Shown here in pieces: positions 1-12,704 of a DNA stretch of 64,000 bases (within the stretch, counting starts at the first letter, position 1; every line of letters starts with the position of its first letter). A program made the position numbers and the translations under genes. The notes under the pieces are model-generated. The model saw only the letters and a list, made by a program, of their open reading frames with translations. It made no database searches and had not been told where the DNA came from. The stretch is from Limonium bicolor (Eukaryota; Streptophyta; Magnoliopsida; Caryophyllales; Plumbaginaceae): positions 147,003,485-147,067,484 of the forward strand of contig CM041779.1 of assembly GCA_023374045.1 (NCBI GenBank), in the 5' to 3' direction.

Positions 1-2225
1 CTTGAGAGATTTTGGGTCTAGCATCCCTCTGTGAGCATTGTGAAAATGAACAAAAGTTGTACACCCAAACACCTGAAGCTCTAGGTCATTGGTGACTTTA
101 TAATCAAGGTAGACCTTCGAAGACATTGAATAGGACTATGATAATGGAGAGGCTGAGAAGGAAGATAATTAATAACGTGACGTGCTGTAAGGACTGCTTC
201 CCCCTAGTAAATTGTGTCACATTCGACTTGAACAAGGCTCGAGTAACTTCTAAGAGATGACGATTCTTTCGTTCGGCTACCCCATTTTGTTTTGGTGTAT
301 ATACACCGGAAGATTCATGACTTATGCCATTTGAATGGAAACTGGTTAGGGACTGATTGAAGTAGTTTTTGCCATTATCAATTTGAATTTTTTTGATGGT
401 GGTCTTAAACTGAGTTTTGACATAAGTATAAAAAATAGGTATAATCGCTCATACGTCACTCTTATTTTTAAGGAGAAACACCCGAGTAAATCTTGTACAA
501 TCATCAATAAGTGGGACAAACCATTAAGCACCCGATATATTAAGCACATTAGGACCCCAAATATCGCTGTGGATTAAAGCAAAAGGAGTACTACTTTTAT
601 AATGAGCGGGAAACAAAGTACAAGTGTGTTTAGTTTGTTCACAAGGCTCATAAATAAAGAAAGCAAGAAACATCAACATCTATAAACAAATTAGGGAACA
701 TATGCTTCATCGCAATCAAAGGAAGGATGACCAAAATGATGGCGATAGAGCCAAATGGTATCTTCTTTTTGTTGGGGTTGCTGGTATGAAGGACCTTTTT
801 TGTGGTGATTGAGGGTGGTAAATCTAGATAATAGAGACCATTTATCTGCTTAGCAATTTCAATCATCCTCCCAGAAGAACACACCAAGAAAAGGAGAAAA
901 TATAGCAAAACAGTTTAGATCATTAGTCAGCTTATAGCCAGAAGCTAAATTAGCTGACAAATCTGGAACATGAAGGATATTTTCCAATTTGAGATGACCA
1001 GAAGCAAAGAAGTTTCCTTGCCCAACAACCTTGGCTGAAGAACTATTAGCTGTAGTTATGTGAGAATTTAATGATGAAGGCTTATAGGGATTGAAAGTTG
1101 TGGAGGAAGCTGACATATGTGAACTAGCTCCAAAGTCTATTACCCAATTTGAAGGAAGAACGCTTTCTGAAGCATTTGCAAGCTGAGATTAGATGATTAC
1201 CCGGTACAGTAAGAGAACAATGACCGACATTAGAAGAGGCACCTTGTGATTTATCTATTGAAGCCAATAAAATTTTGAGTTTTTTTGAAGATGTGGGTTC
1301 TATTGCCAGCATTGCTCCTTATTGTGGGTGGACCTCTTGCAATGATGTCCTTTCTTCCCTTCTTTAGTAGTAAGTGTTGTACTTTCAACACTATTCTTTA
1401 CTTGTTTATTCTCCAGGATGACACTTCTTCTACTTTCTTCGGCCTTCACTGCGGAGACCACCTCTGCTACAGAAGGCAACTTCTGTTGACCAAGAATCTG
1501 AACCCTAACTTGATCGTAGATAGAATTCAAACCAGCAAGAAAGACATACAATCTGCCCTTCTCAACAAATTTTTTGACGGCTTGTGCATCCTCAATGCAC
1601 ACCATCGTGATGTTTCAATATTGATCAATTTCTGACCATCAGTTTTGTAATGTTGTCGCATATTCTGTGACTGTTTTCTCACCTTGATGAGTAGTGGTTG
1701 ATTTAATAGTCAGATCGAACAGCAATGCTTCTTCCTTTACATGAGAGTATGATTGGTCGATGAAGTCCCATACCTCTTTTGCAGTCCCAAGGAATATTGG
1801 TGACATTGATATTCGGATTCATTGACTCCCACAACTATGACATGATTATGGTGTTTTTCAGACCATGTGGTCATCAGCTGCTGGTTCAGATTTTAACAAA
1901 TGCTTGACAACGCCTTTCCGTGTGAGATAAATCTTCTCATATTGAGACCATGTAAGGTAGCTCTTCCCATTGAACTTATAAGCACTATTAATGCTAAAAA
2001 GTTCCACCTTTCTGGGTTTAGACTGAGTTTTGTCTTCACCAGCCATACTAATTTTCATACACTGAAGATAAAGATTACTAGGAAAGAAAGGTGGATTCTA
2101 AAATTGATTGTGAGATGAAGTACGAAGATAGATTTTGTGGAGGAGGCATAAGATAGTGGCTGCAGTTTTGCACGCCCAGAGATAGATGTGAAAAGAGAGA
2201 ATGACAAAAATGGCTGATCTCTCCT
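1..2225 (-). pseudogene. Decayed Ty1/copia gag-protease-integrase, 5' half of element
   Basis: Reading the minus strand from about 2058 downward gives a copia polyprotein broken into frames. A gag N-terminus (2058-1858, with YLTWSQYEKIYL) is followed by gag plus a damaged zinc knuckle (1605-1300, ending HCKRSTHNKEQCW with the first Cys lost). The protease/pre-integrase part (about 1150-860) has the site as VIDFGASSHM, with DFG where copia proteases usually have DSG, then ILHVPDLSANL. Further down, the integrase (about 300-200) shows TPKQNGVAERKNRHLLEV. The window begins inside the integrase-RT linker, so RT, RNase H and the 3' LTR lie to the left. Stops and frameshifts make it non-coding. It lies just upstream of the SNF2 gene, perhaps in its 5' region or first intron. 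Confidence 0.85.
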
Positions 2226-2237
2226 GCTCTCATACCA
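2226..2237 (-). other. Primer-binding site of the left copia element
   Basis: The minus strand reads TGGTATGAGAGC, one base off the usual plant copia site TGGTATCAGAGC, which pairs with the 3' end of initiator tRNA-Met. It sits directly beside the inferred LTR edge at 2238 and fixes the element's orientation. Confidence 0.8.
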
Positions 2238-2488
2238 TGAAGAGTTTTATAATTGCGTATTTTACATAAATGAGAGGCAAGTGCCCTATTTATGCAGCCC
2301 TATAGACAAATTAGGGTTTTCTAATAGCTAAACAATAATATATATTTATTCGGTAACTAGCAAAATAAATAAAATATCTTCTTAATTGTTTATTCTGTAA
2401 CATACTGAGTAAATAGTATCTATCAATATATTTACATGTAGCAACCAACCTAAATTGTACTAACTAATGAATAAGATATACGACAGCA
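2238..2488 (-). repeat. Probable 5' LTR of the left copia element
   Basis: It begins (plus strand) at TGAAGAG directly after the primer-binding site and ends near GACAGCA, giving TG...CA ends. On the minus strand a TATA-like GCATAAATAGGG lies about 50 bp before the inner edge. The outer edge is uncertain because the partner LTR is outside the window. Confidence 0.55.
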
Positions 2489-2666
2489 GTAGGGGATGTA
2501 TTATTCCTTCTGAATCCATCTCTTGCCCTACACTGGGAAGTACCCTCTACGTCTCTTTTTCCATGTAGTTTATTTTCTAAGTGAGGGAATGCTCATGTTA
2601 GCTGTTACTATTTGGCTAGAATTACTAGTGCTGTTCATTGTGCAAACTGGAGGATGTTTCAGTAGA

Positions 2667-3140
2667 TTTACAGGAAATCTGGATATGTAAGATATTACCC
2701 CGCATAAACAGTGTGAACTTGGTCTGAATGGTTCTGAACAGCTGATGATTCTTATCGTTATTTAACCAGCTAACTAGTATGCATAAGTCTGGTTGAATAT
2801 GCTGTCGTTTGTTACATTTCATTCTAAACACATTTCGCTAATTGTAAGGTTAGTAGGAAACCTTAGTCCCCTTTCATTTATATCCAATAAGTAACTGTTA
2901 TATTTACCGGATATCTGGATATGTAAGATATTGCCCCGTGTAAACAGTGCGAACTTGGTCTGGATGGTTCTGAACAACTGATGATTCTTATTCTTATTTA
3001 CCTGCCAACTAGTATGCATAAGTCTCTGGTTGAATATGCTATCGTTTGTTACATTTCATTCTAAGCACATTTGGATAATTGTAAGGTTAGTAGGCAACCC
3101 TAGTTCCCTTTCATTTATTTCCAATAAGTAACTGTTATTA
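2667..3140. repeat. Tandem duplication, two about 236-bp copies
   Basis: The segment at 2681-2904 is repeated at 2917-3140 with a period of 236 bp and roughly 90% identity (for example GGATATGTAAGATATT and TAGTATGCATAAGTCT in each). It ends about 60 bp before the splice acceptor of the first visible SNF2 exon. Short ORFs in it on the minus strand are the same sequence read twice and do not look coding. Confidence 0.9.
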
Positions 3141-3203
3141 TGCTTTTTATGACTAACGTTCTATAGTCATTGCTCTTAATTTCCTTTGTTTGCTTTATTT
3201 CAG

Positions 3204-4321
3204 ATGTAATGCATCTTTATGATGAGAATTCAAATTTTACAATCGATGGCAGTTCAAGTGAGTGCAGTGAAGAAAACAAAGAACGCTGGAGAACAAACTC
3301 TTGTACATCTCCATCTGAGATACCTATGATTGGAACAAATAGGGCTTCCTGTAGTGGACATACTGGAGATTTTGGCTTCTCCCATAGGTTTGAACTCAGT
3401 GAGAATGAGATGGATTTACATGCAGATGTGACGCATAGCTATGGACAGCATAGTAATGTTTCTGATTATATGACACAGCCGGCACCTATTATTGGGAACA
3501 TAAACTTCATGAAGAATGAAGTAGCTGACCCATATAAGGGAGACAATATGTTTTCTGAAACTCATCTTGGAGGATTTGAAGATTTTGCATTAGATACTCC
3601 ACTGCCTTTTGACTGCAATGGCTTTTCTGCACCTGCTAGATCGAATTTTATAAACAATATCAGTAATGGGTGTAAAGATGCTGTTGCAGATGAGTGTATT
3701 CTTCCACCCCAGATAGGCAAATTTGTTGGAAATCATATCTTTCAAAATGTGGAGTCCACTATATTATCAAATCCAGTGAGCTACCCATGTATCCGTGGGT
3801 GCAAGGATGAAGGCAAGCTTTCATTGAGGTTCAAAGATAAAAATTTGTTGGGAGAGGTTGATGTGTCGACTCCCGAGGATAATGCTTTTGCAGATACCAG
3901 AAGACCAAAGCACAAAATGTTTGTACCTAATAGAGCGAAAGAGACTCTGTTTATGGATGAATCTAATTGTTTAAGTTTGAGATCTTTTGGAAATTCTCTT
4001 TCAACCATGAAGCCACTTGGTTCACGTCAACTAAGCTTCATTGACACAAAAGGGAATGGAAATAAGCACATGATTACCAGCAAGTCTGATCCTCTGACAA
4101 TGATTCATAAAGACTGGAGTACTGATCTCCCAAACTACGCAATGGGTGATGATGACGATGATGTATGCATTCTTGATGAAACGAGACAACCAGGACATGC
4201 TAGTTCCTCTCCAGCTGGAAGAATATCAAAAGGTGCTTCACGTCAGGTTGTTGCTGACCACTATGGTGTCTCAAGGCCAAAAGTGACTGAAGAAAGGCTC
4301 ATCCTTCGAGCTGTTTTGCAG
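3204..4321 (+). pseudogene. CHR28: SNF2 gene, N-terminal exon (intact frame)
   Basis: The acceptor TTTCAG at 3198-3203 opens a 1118-nt exon with an unbroken frame of about 372 codons, ending CAG before the donor GTAAAT. It encodes the acidic, Ser-rich N-terminal region typical of this group. An acidic run DDDDDVCIL follows near residue 330, and the conserved VSRPKVTEERLILRAVLQ leads into the helicase region. No catalytic motif lies here. The phase (two bases of a split codon at the start) implies at least one upstream coding exon. Confidence 0.8.
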
Positions 4322-5686
4322 GTAAATGCTTCTTTTTCTTGCCAAAACCAGTGATAAATTTATCTTCTGTTAGAGATTCCTTTTTCTTGATCATTCATGT
4401 CATACAGTATATAGTCATTTATAAGAGATGATGATCTTTTAGGCTGTGGAACATTGGATTTTCTAAATTTTCTCGGCAATCTTAAAGATCAAGCAAATAG
4501 TTCCTTGTTAAGAGTTGTTTTAAAAGAGAAGCTCCTGATTAAGAGTCTTTCTTGTTTCATTTTAGGTTTAATTGTACATCGTACGATAAAGTTGTTGGTT
4601 AACTCCTCTGAGGTAAATGCTTGAGCGGATTATATTAGTCAACTAGTTCTGAAGTGGTTGGAAATATATGAATACTTTTGAGCTCTAGATAGTATGGATG
4701 TCACTTTTTATTAGTCCTCCGCTTCAGATGTCCCAGCTAGCTGTTTGGCAATAATTTGCATTTGTACGAGAAAGTTGCTCTTATCAGCAATCAGATTGCT
4801 ACCGCTGATCATGTGGATGTACCTTTTCTCTTATATTGTCTTACAAACATCTTTGTCATCCTCTGTTCTCTATCCTTTGTTAGTGTAGATTCTACAGAGG
4901 ATATGATCCTAGTACACCTAGTAAGTACTTTTTTATGATTCTTCAATGTTTGCCAGGTTCAAGTTGAGAGGGAGGGGTTATGCTATAACTTCTTGCTTTC
5001 CTCTACTTTTGCATAGTTTGCACAAAGGAAATTACCTTCCTGTTTTACTTTCCCAAGACGCTGAAGTATTTTATTCTCCAACTCTTTGTTGGTGTCAATG
5101 CAAGACCTCATGCAAGTCTATGATGTCTTGAGCGATGTTATTTTTAGATTATGGGCTTACAAAAATTGCTTATAATCCCTTCAGGATATGTCGCAACCAA
5201 AAAATGAAGCTGTTCCCCCAGATGGATATTTGGCAATGGAGCTTCTAAGACACCAGGTCAGTATTACTGGAAAGGCTGTCAGTTAAAAAGCTAGAACTTA
5301 CATGCTACCTAACTTTTAACACCTAGAAGGTTTTCTTCAATAAAGAAACTGTACCTAATTCCTTTCCTTTCTCTAGCTGCGTGCTTTTATTTTGTTCATA
5401 GAAATGGCTGAAATATTGTGAGCTTAATAGCATAAATGACATGACAGCATTTTTGTATTCTTTTGTGCATTCTATATTCTCAAATGTTGATGTCTACGTG
5501 TGCCTTCTGCTATTGAAACTATGGTTAAACAGCGGATTGCATTATCTTGGATGGCCCAAAAGGAAACAGCAAGCTTTCCCTGTTGTGGTGGGATTTTGGC
5601 TGATGACCAGGTATGAACTATCTTAGAATCACATGGCCTTGAAATTGAGTCTAGGTTGTGATGAATTCATCTGAATTATTTTGTAG

Positions 5687-7619
5687 GGGTTGGGAAAGAC
5701 AATTTCAACTATAGCTTTGATTCTTAAAGAAAAGGCACCTTCTAGAAGCAATTCAACCGGCACAGGGCAAGCTATACCTGAAACTTTGAATGTGGATGAA
5801 GAAGACAATCAATTCAATGGATCATTGGTGAAGACTGAAATGTGTCCAGTCAAAACTGAAACTGCTGCTCAGAAGGGTAAAGGTGTTCCATCAAACAAAG
5901 GGAGAGCGGCTGCCGGAACACTTATTGTCTGCCCTACTAGTTTAATTAGGCAGTGGGCTGAAGAGTTCCGTAGTAAAGTAACCACCAAAGCTAACATTTC
6001 CGTGCTGATTTACCATGGAAGCAACCGGACCAAAGATCCATATGAATTAGCTAAACAATGTTGTTCATTACTACTTATTCAATAGTGAGCATGGATCCCT
6101 AAGCAGGCCTTAATGATAAAGATGAATGACAAGGGTATCATGAATCCGATAGCATTTTCCTTCTGCAGCAAGTAAGAAAAGAAAATATCCTTCCAGTATG
6201 GACAATGAATGCTCAGGAAAAGGGGCAGAATCTCAGTTCCTAAACCTTCTGGTAGCACTTTCCAGGGTTAACTGGTTTCAGGGTTGTGCTTGATGAGGCC
6301 CCAGAGTGTGAAAAAATCACAGAACTCGAGCAGCACAGGCCGCTGGGGTCTTCGTGCCAAACTTAGATGGTGCTTGTCTGGACCCCCATCAAATGCTTGG
6401 GATGATCTCTATAGTTATTTCAGATTCCTTCGATTCGAGCCATTTACTGTGTATAAAACATTCTGTTCGAGGATTAAGGTGCCCATTAAAGAATCTCTCC
6501 ATCGAAGGGGTACCCAAAATTGCAAGCATTTTGAAAATGATCATGTTGCGTCGTACCAGGTACTTGATCATTTTGACTCTTAATTCTGGTTGTGAAGGGG
6601 ATGATACTCTGTTCTACAACTGTTGTATGGAAGTCTGATGTGAAAGAAGTTGACGTCCTCCCTCATCTTAGTTTATTCTTATGAGCATAGGAGGATACCT
6701 GTATTATATCTCAAGATAGTAATCTTCATGGTTTTCACAATGCCAGGGTCAATCATATAGCTATTACAAGTGCATGTATTGCCTGCTTGGTCTCAAGGGA
6801 TGTGTTGAAGTTTCAGCGCATCCATTATCTGACATGTATCAATGCTGTTCATCTCAATGGTTCTTCACTGTTTGCATAGAATAGTAAACATACTGTGGTC
6901 GGAGCTGTTGGAAATTTTCTCTTTTTTTCTTTCTGTGAGGAATGATATGGTTGTAGGGTTTTTTGTTTGTGTCTTTGGCCAAGGGTACCAGCTAAAGTGC
7001 GCTGTCTTTTAAATTTTATGGTACTTGCTTTTCTTGTTGACAAGTTGATTCTCTAATGGTTATGCTATCATGTAGGCACACTGCTTGATGGTGAGCCTAT
7101 TAAAATTTGCCACCTAAGTCTGTGGAGTTGAAGAAAGTGGAGTTCTCTAAGAGGAGAGAGATTTTTACTCTAAGCTAGAAGCTGATTCACGTGCTCAGTT
7201 TCAAGTATGAGTAGCTCAAATCCTTAGTTTATTGTTCTCATATCTCATGCCGGCCTGTGCATCTTTCTACATAGTCTCCTTGGCTATTGTGCTGCAGTAT
7301 TTCAATGATCTTAATACTTGGCATGTACACTATTTTGTTTATACTTATATCACATCTGATGATGGCTACAAATTCGGCTTTTCCATCTTATTGGTAGATT
7401 TATGCACGCCGCTGGAACTGTCAAACAAATTATGTCAATATCTTGTTATTGCTTCTACGCCTAAGACAAGCGTGCAATCATCCTCTTCTTGTTCAAGGGC
7501 ACAACTCTAGTTCGATTTGGAAAGCGTCTTTGGACACTGGGAAAAAACTTCCAGTAGAGAAACTTTTGTATCTCTTAAACTGCTTGGAAGCTTCTTCAGC
7601 AATCTGTGGGATATGCAAT
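5687..7619 (+). pseudogene. CHR28: SNF2 ATPase-N exons with multiple frameshifts
   Basis: The frame is intact from the Walker A GLGKT through GTLIVCPTSLIRQW to YELAK (near 6052). After that, family motifs appear only by switching frame: ITTYSIVSMD (about 6069-6098), VVLDEA (about 6283), the region ending RWCLSG (6370), YSYFRFLRFEPFTVYK (about 6412-6460), MIMLRRTR (about 6535-6555), GTLLDGEP (about 7077-7100) and LLLLRLRQACNHPLL (about 7440-7490). I count at least eight single- or few-base indels. Several are in runs of one base (CCCC, AAAAAA), which are error-prone in long-read assemblies. The long frames before and after this block are clean. Confidence 0.75.
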
Positions 7620-8150
7620 GTATGTTTCAGCATTTGGTTGCCTGAGCCACTATCATTTCAGTAGTATCATCAGTCTGATGGCAGTATACTGCTTCAGCTA
7701 TAACCAAGCATAGTGAAACAGTCGAGCCATCTTAAATGGCCTTCAGTATAAACCTTAAGTTTATAGTTCTCATGCCTGTTCTTCTATGCAATCATTAGCC
7801 TGGTTCTATTTGTTCTATCTCAAGCTAGCTTATCAATACAAGAATATGACTCTTTCCCACATTGGAGGTTCTAGGTCGGTGGCCTTGTTTAGCTGTCAAG
7901 GCTGGCTTTAATTACGTTGACCGATTTAACTGATAGCTTTAAGACACGGTTCAATCACTTGCCTATTACGTTTAGCTCTCTTTCAACCTACCTTGTCTGG
8001 AATGATCCTCATGCTGTATCACCTGTTCTCTGCTTGTGATGTTCTTTCTTGATTAAAGAGAATGTGTAGTCTCTTAAGAATTATTGGGCAGTTGCCCCCT
8101 TCAGTCTACAAAATAGTTTGACCTGGTTGATTTTATTTCAATATTTGCAG

Positions 8151-8775
8151 GATCCTCCAGAAGACTCGGTTGTTAGCATATGTGGCCATGTATTCTGCAA
8201 TCAATGTATCAGTGAGCATCTTTCATGCGAGGGTAACCAGTGCCCTGTTTTGAACTGCAAAGTTCACCTCAATATATCATCAGTCTTTTCAGGGGCCACT
8301 TTGAACTGCTGTCTTAGTGACCATTCAAGTCCCAGTAGCTCTCGTCTCACTTGTGCCGGCTCAGATTCTTCCATCCCCAAACAGAAGCCTGACCGGTGGT
8401 TTCCTGACCAGTTACTTGACTCCTCCAAAATCAGGACTGCCCTTGAAATCTTGAATTCCCTCTCCAAACCTCAAGTTTGTAATGTAAGCGCCGTCTCTGA
8501 AAACTGTAACTACAGTGAAACCAGTTTGGGTACATCTCCCCGTAACCATGGGGGTGCTGCTTCTACTTCTGATGAAATCTCTGATCTGAACACAAATAAT
8601 GGGAGTAATTCTGTTTTGGTTGTGAGGGACAAGGCCATTGTCTTTTCGCAATGGACAAGAATGCTTGATCTTCTTGAAGCTTGTTTAAAGAAGTCTCCCA
8701 TTCAGTATAGACGCTTAGATGGTACTATGTCTGTTGCCGCTCGAGATAAGCTGTCGGGCTTCAATCACTGCCAAG
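8151..8775 (+). pseudogene. CHR28: SNF2 gene, RING finger and helicase-C start exon
   Basis: The RING C3HC4 is complete when joined to the previous exon: CGIC, then SICGHVFCNQC, then QCPVLNC. A Ser/Asn-rich linker follows, then the helicase-C start AIVFSQWTRMLDL and RRLDGTMSVAARDK. The last 20 codons lose the family frame near 8755 by a small deletion before the donor at 8776. In relatives this RING acts as an E3 ubiquitin-ligase type domain inside the ATPase. Confidence 0.8.
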
Positions 8776-9306
8776 GTGCGTTAGTATACTTCAGCTTTTG
8801 TTCGCCACGGCGTTTTTGTGACATATTTGATGGTATATTTGATGACATATTTACAGCATAAAGAGGTGTACCCTGCTTGAGTCCCACTCCCACATGAGTT
8901 CTGCATTCTAATGTCACATATAAAATAGCTAAATAAATAACAGTTACAAATATGCCAAGACGATCAAATTCTTAGTCTCCCCTCTATGCATATGAATGCA
9001 CTTTTTTTCTTCTAAACTTGTCATCTCTAAATATATTGAGCTAGTTTTGACTCAACTATAGTGATCATTAATAGTTTTGTGGGTGTCTTTTTACAGGTAA
9101 CTGTCGTGATCATGTCCCTGAAAGCAGCTAGCCTCGGGTTGAATATGATTGCTGCTTGTCGTGTTCTTCTTCTAGATCTTTGGTGGAATCCAACCACCGA
9201 GGACCAAGCAATTGATAGGGCTCATCGTATTGGCCAAACCAGACCTGTTACTGTTTTTCGGTTGACAGTGAAAGACACAGTTGAGGATCGAATCCTAGCT
9301 CTCCAG

Positions 9307-10815
9307 GTAATATTTACATGATTAATATAACACCCTCCCCTCCTATCGCTTGGTTCCTCGTAACTACTTCTATAAAAAATGAAAAACCAAAATGATCAAA
9401 CAGTGAGCGAAGGGAAACATTGAAGGAAACTAGATCAAGTACTGATCGAACAGGACTGATAAAATGACTGCGAACCCACCTAATGTAGTTGCTTTTAGGC
9501 CCCCCGTACGATAATAGATTATAGCAGAGTATTGGGGTTTTGACAGCTTAATACGTCTTGATTGTTGTGTCAATTGCGTAACAAACGAAGATGTGATGTC
9601 TCATTCATCTCAAGATCAACATTAACGGAAAAGGTTCAATTACCCGCATTTTGAATGATAAGCGTGTCTGTCTTTCCTTTTAACTTTATTGAAGTTGGTA
9701 CCACCATGAGTAAATTGCCCTACAGATCTACTGTGTGAGTGTGTGCAAACTAAAAGTAAGGGTATGTATGTACTGTAAATAAAAAACAAGAGATATATGG
9801 ATTAGCTTCTCACCAAACTCTTACGTGTAAATCCGCACATTTTAGTCCATGGAGGATGCAGAATACCTCTAGCCTTATTTCCTCGTACACTGCTAAATTT
9901 TTTCGCTCATTATGGAACGGCACCTTGGAGTCCCTTGCAGATGCCATAACCTCTCCCAATCACCGACCTAAATTATTATTTAGAGTAAATTACTCAGAAC
10001 CCCCTTGAGGATTTTGGATATTACAGTTAACCCCCTTGTGTTTATCATAATTATTGGTAACCACCTCAAGTTTAAGGTATCTTTTACTACGAGCCCCCAA
10101 ACTATAACTTTGTTATTAGAAAGTTAACTACGTGTTGATCTATTAACTTAATCACATAAATAATGCCAAGATGGACAACAAAACTGTTTAATCAACATCG
10201 TCTAACTCTCTCTCATCCCACTTTAGATGCATTTTCGAGGCAAGGTTGACATTTTTAGGAAAATAACAATACAGATTAAGTAGTGTTTTTTGTCCAGTCA
10301 GACATTATTAATGTGATTAAGCTGATAGGTCAACACGTAGTTAACTTCTTAATAACAAAGATATAGTTTGGGGGCTCGTAGTCAAAGATACCTTAACCTT
10401 GAGGTGGTTACCAGTAATTATGATAAACACAAGGGTGTTAACTGTAATATCCCAAATCCTCAAGGGGGTTCTGAATAATTTATTCTATAAATATACTTCT
10501 GCACCCTCAATTCATTACAAGTTTCAGATGCCAAATCAAGTTTGCAGGTCTATGTTCGGTCTGAGTTACAGCTTGAACAGTTGGCTTATTTCTCCTGTAC
10601 CAAATATAACTTGATCGCCAATGTTTTATCTTAACTTGTTGAACCGATCTTGACACTAAGAATTTTGTGGCTTATATAATTATGGTTTATGCTTGCGACC
10701 TCTGGGAGTGAAGCTGTGTGGTTTTATCATTATAACTTGAAATTTTTAAATGCATCATATGGTATAAATGCTCATCCTGTTGCTGTTTCTTTTTTTTTTT
10801 CTTCTTCATGTGCAG
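9307..10815 (+). other. Last intron of the SNF2 gene
   Basis: A 1.5-kb intron between the motif V/VI exon (ends CTCCAG, donor GTAATA) and the final exon (acceptor TGTGCAG). It carries the foldback element at 9981-10487. No coding signal is seen in it. Confidence 0.75.
9981..10487. mobile_element. Foldback MITE with about 200-bp inverted arms (MULE-like)
   Basis: The left arm 9981-10183 (TAGAGTAAATTACTCAGAAC at the tip) is the inverted complement of 10287-10487 with about 90% identity. It shares the general plan of the other two long-arm elements here (23380 and 25632). I see no clean target-site duplication, so the exact tips are uncertain. Confidence 0.85.
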
Positions 10816-10917
10816 CAAAAGAAGAGAGAGATGGTCGCTTCTGCATTTGGAGAGGATGAAATTGGCAGTTCTCAGACCCGTCTTACGGTTGACGATTTGA
10901 AGTACTTATTTGGTTAA

Positions 10918-12700
10918 AATATAGTACACTTTACTTGACTGATCACAGGTATTCCTACTAGTCGACATAAAACAACCTTGATCTCTATTACAGTTCTCCA
11001 TTTGATTGGTTGAAAGATCCATTTTCTCCTTGAAAAAAGCAATTTTTTTAATTCATAGGGTTTATAGTTTTTACACGCCATTTTGGTAGGTTACGGGAAA
11101 TTGGCTGTGTAGATATCTAACATGCATAGAATTTTAGGAATCCATAGGCGATATAATTATACGTTTATTGTTGAGGATATTCTTGTGTAAATGTTGAGTC
11201 TTTGGTTGCTTAGTTACATGTACATGATAGGATATATGCATGGTCTTTTATTTTAAAAGGGTATTCTGTCCCTATATTGTAATATATTCACCCGAAATGA
11301 ATACAATTGCAGATAGTTTGCATTCTATTTTTCGCAAATTTGCGGGATGAGGTATTCATCCATTTCCGGCTTGCTGAAGGTCTATTCTATTTAAAGTTAT
11401 ATTTGTAAGAAAATTTTCATTCAAAATGCATTTTTTTTTTAGAAATTTCATCCCTAGGAAACTGTAGCGCTAAATATAAGGAAGCGTCAAGAAAGTAGGC
11501 GTTGTTTAGCTCCCTCTTTGCTTATCAATGTAAATCTGAATGTCATAGCCTGACGCCTTTAACCTGCCAAAATCTAATGGTAACACTGATGGTAGGAATG
11601 CATGCGCTGGTTTTTCTGCCGGCCCGTCAAAAAAGTGAATAGTGTCACATACTAGTGACCTAAAAGCTAAAAGTGGATTTTTTAAATTAAGAAACCTGTG
11701 TAAACATGTCTTTTTTCTTCATATAATTTATTTTGAAATGTGGAAAAGGGGTGGATAATTCATCGTCAATTGAAATCCAAATTGAAAAAAAGAAAATTTT
11801 GTTTGGTTTTCATTATAGTGTTTGTCGTTTTCCAATAGAAGTTTTTTTTATAAAAGATTAAGAAATTTATTTGAATAATTCACTTGATTGAAATTCAAAC
11901 CAAATTGAGAGAGTCTTATATATATTTGCTAGAGATGTATTATCAACTAAAGAAATGATATCTCTAATCCCATGGCTTGTCCTACGATCAAGCTGCTCAT
12001 TAGACAAACTGGAAATGGTCTACGACAACGTTTATTTTATACATTTCGCAATGTATTTGTAACTCTTGCCATTTCCAAATAAGTGTACCATTTTCCTTGG
12101 CACTAGTGTTGTTACCCGAGACGAATTTGTAACTCTGCCATTTCCAGAGCTGTAGCTCCACCAGCAAAATTCGGGTGTGAAATGTTTATGTAGTCCATCT
12201 TTCAAGAAAGAAAGTAATATCACACCAAATCAGAGAACATCATGATTTTATTTAAAATACGGAGATCAAAGTAACCAAGGGGAAAATCAGTCGAAATAAT
12301 ATAGAGAGACACAATTTAGGGATATCTACCTTTCTCAAGGAGGATAAAAAATGCAACGGAAAGAACTGGACATAGTAAAGAATCTCCAGAAGAAGGTGAA
12401 CCATCAATGTTTGTCTACATTTATAAGAGAAATGAAAAATGGGGATGATAATCATCAATTCTCTAAAATATCGAGGGATTCAACACAAATGTCATCAAAA
12501 ATAAGGAAAATCAGAATTATGTTCTTTCCTGTTTGCCCTGTCCATAATTATACATAAACATGCGACAGGCAGACAGACCTCTCCTGAGTAAGTAAATATA
12601 TTGGCATACGTTCAGAAGAAATTAGGTTCTCACGAAGGACAAGCAGACAGACACATATGAAGTCATTACCAATAATAGCAAGGGAAAAAAGGATATTTTT
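10918..12700. other. AT-rich intergenic stretch
   Basis: No supported gene. It holds the SNF2 3' flank and a short direct repeat (ATTTGTAACTCT-GCCATTTCC near 12054 and 12125). Short ORFs here show no family motif. Confidence 0.6.
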
Positions 12701-12704
12701 ATTG

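Larger units (their letters stand above)
3204..10917 (+). pseudogene. CHR28: SNF2/RING helicase-like gene (CHR27/CHR28 type), disrupted
   Basis: Homologue of the plant helicase-like transcription factor group with a split SNF2 ATPase and an inserted RING finger. Arabidopsis CHR27/CHR28 (FRG1/FRG2) of this group have been linked to RNA-directed DNA methylation. Recognisable exons: 3204-4321 (N-terminal region ending ERLILRAVLQ), 5185-5256, 5533-5610 (ending GGILADDQ), 5687 to about 6556 (GLGKT Walker A, VVLDEA, RRWCLSG-like and LRRT motifs), about 7076-7240, about 7390-7619 (ending ICGICN), 8151-8775 (RING remainder and FSQWTRMLDL), 9097-9306 ([20 protein letters not shown]) and 10816-10917 (ending LKYLFG, TAA). 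All clear junctions are GT-AG and in phase. Small indels break the frame repeatedly between about 6055 and 7470 and once near 8755. True 5' exons are not visible and may lie left of the copia insertion. Either a recent pseudogene or a locally mis-assembled gene. Confidence 0.8.

Noticed and set aside
1285..1635. 116-codon plus-strand ORF
   Set aside because: Antisense shadow of the copia gag/zinc-knuckle region on the minus strand.
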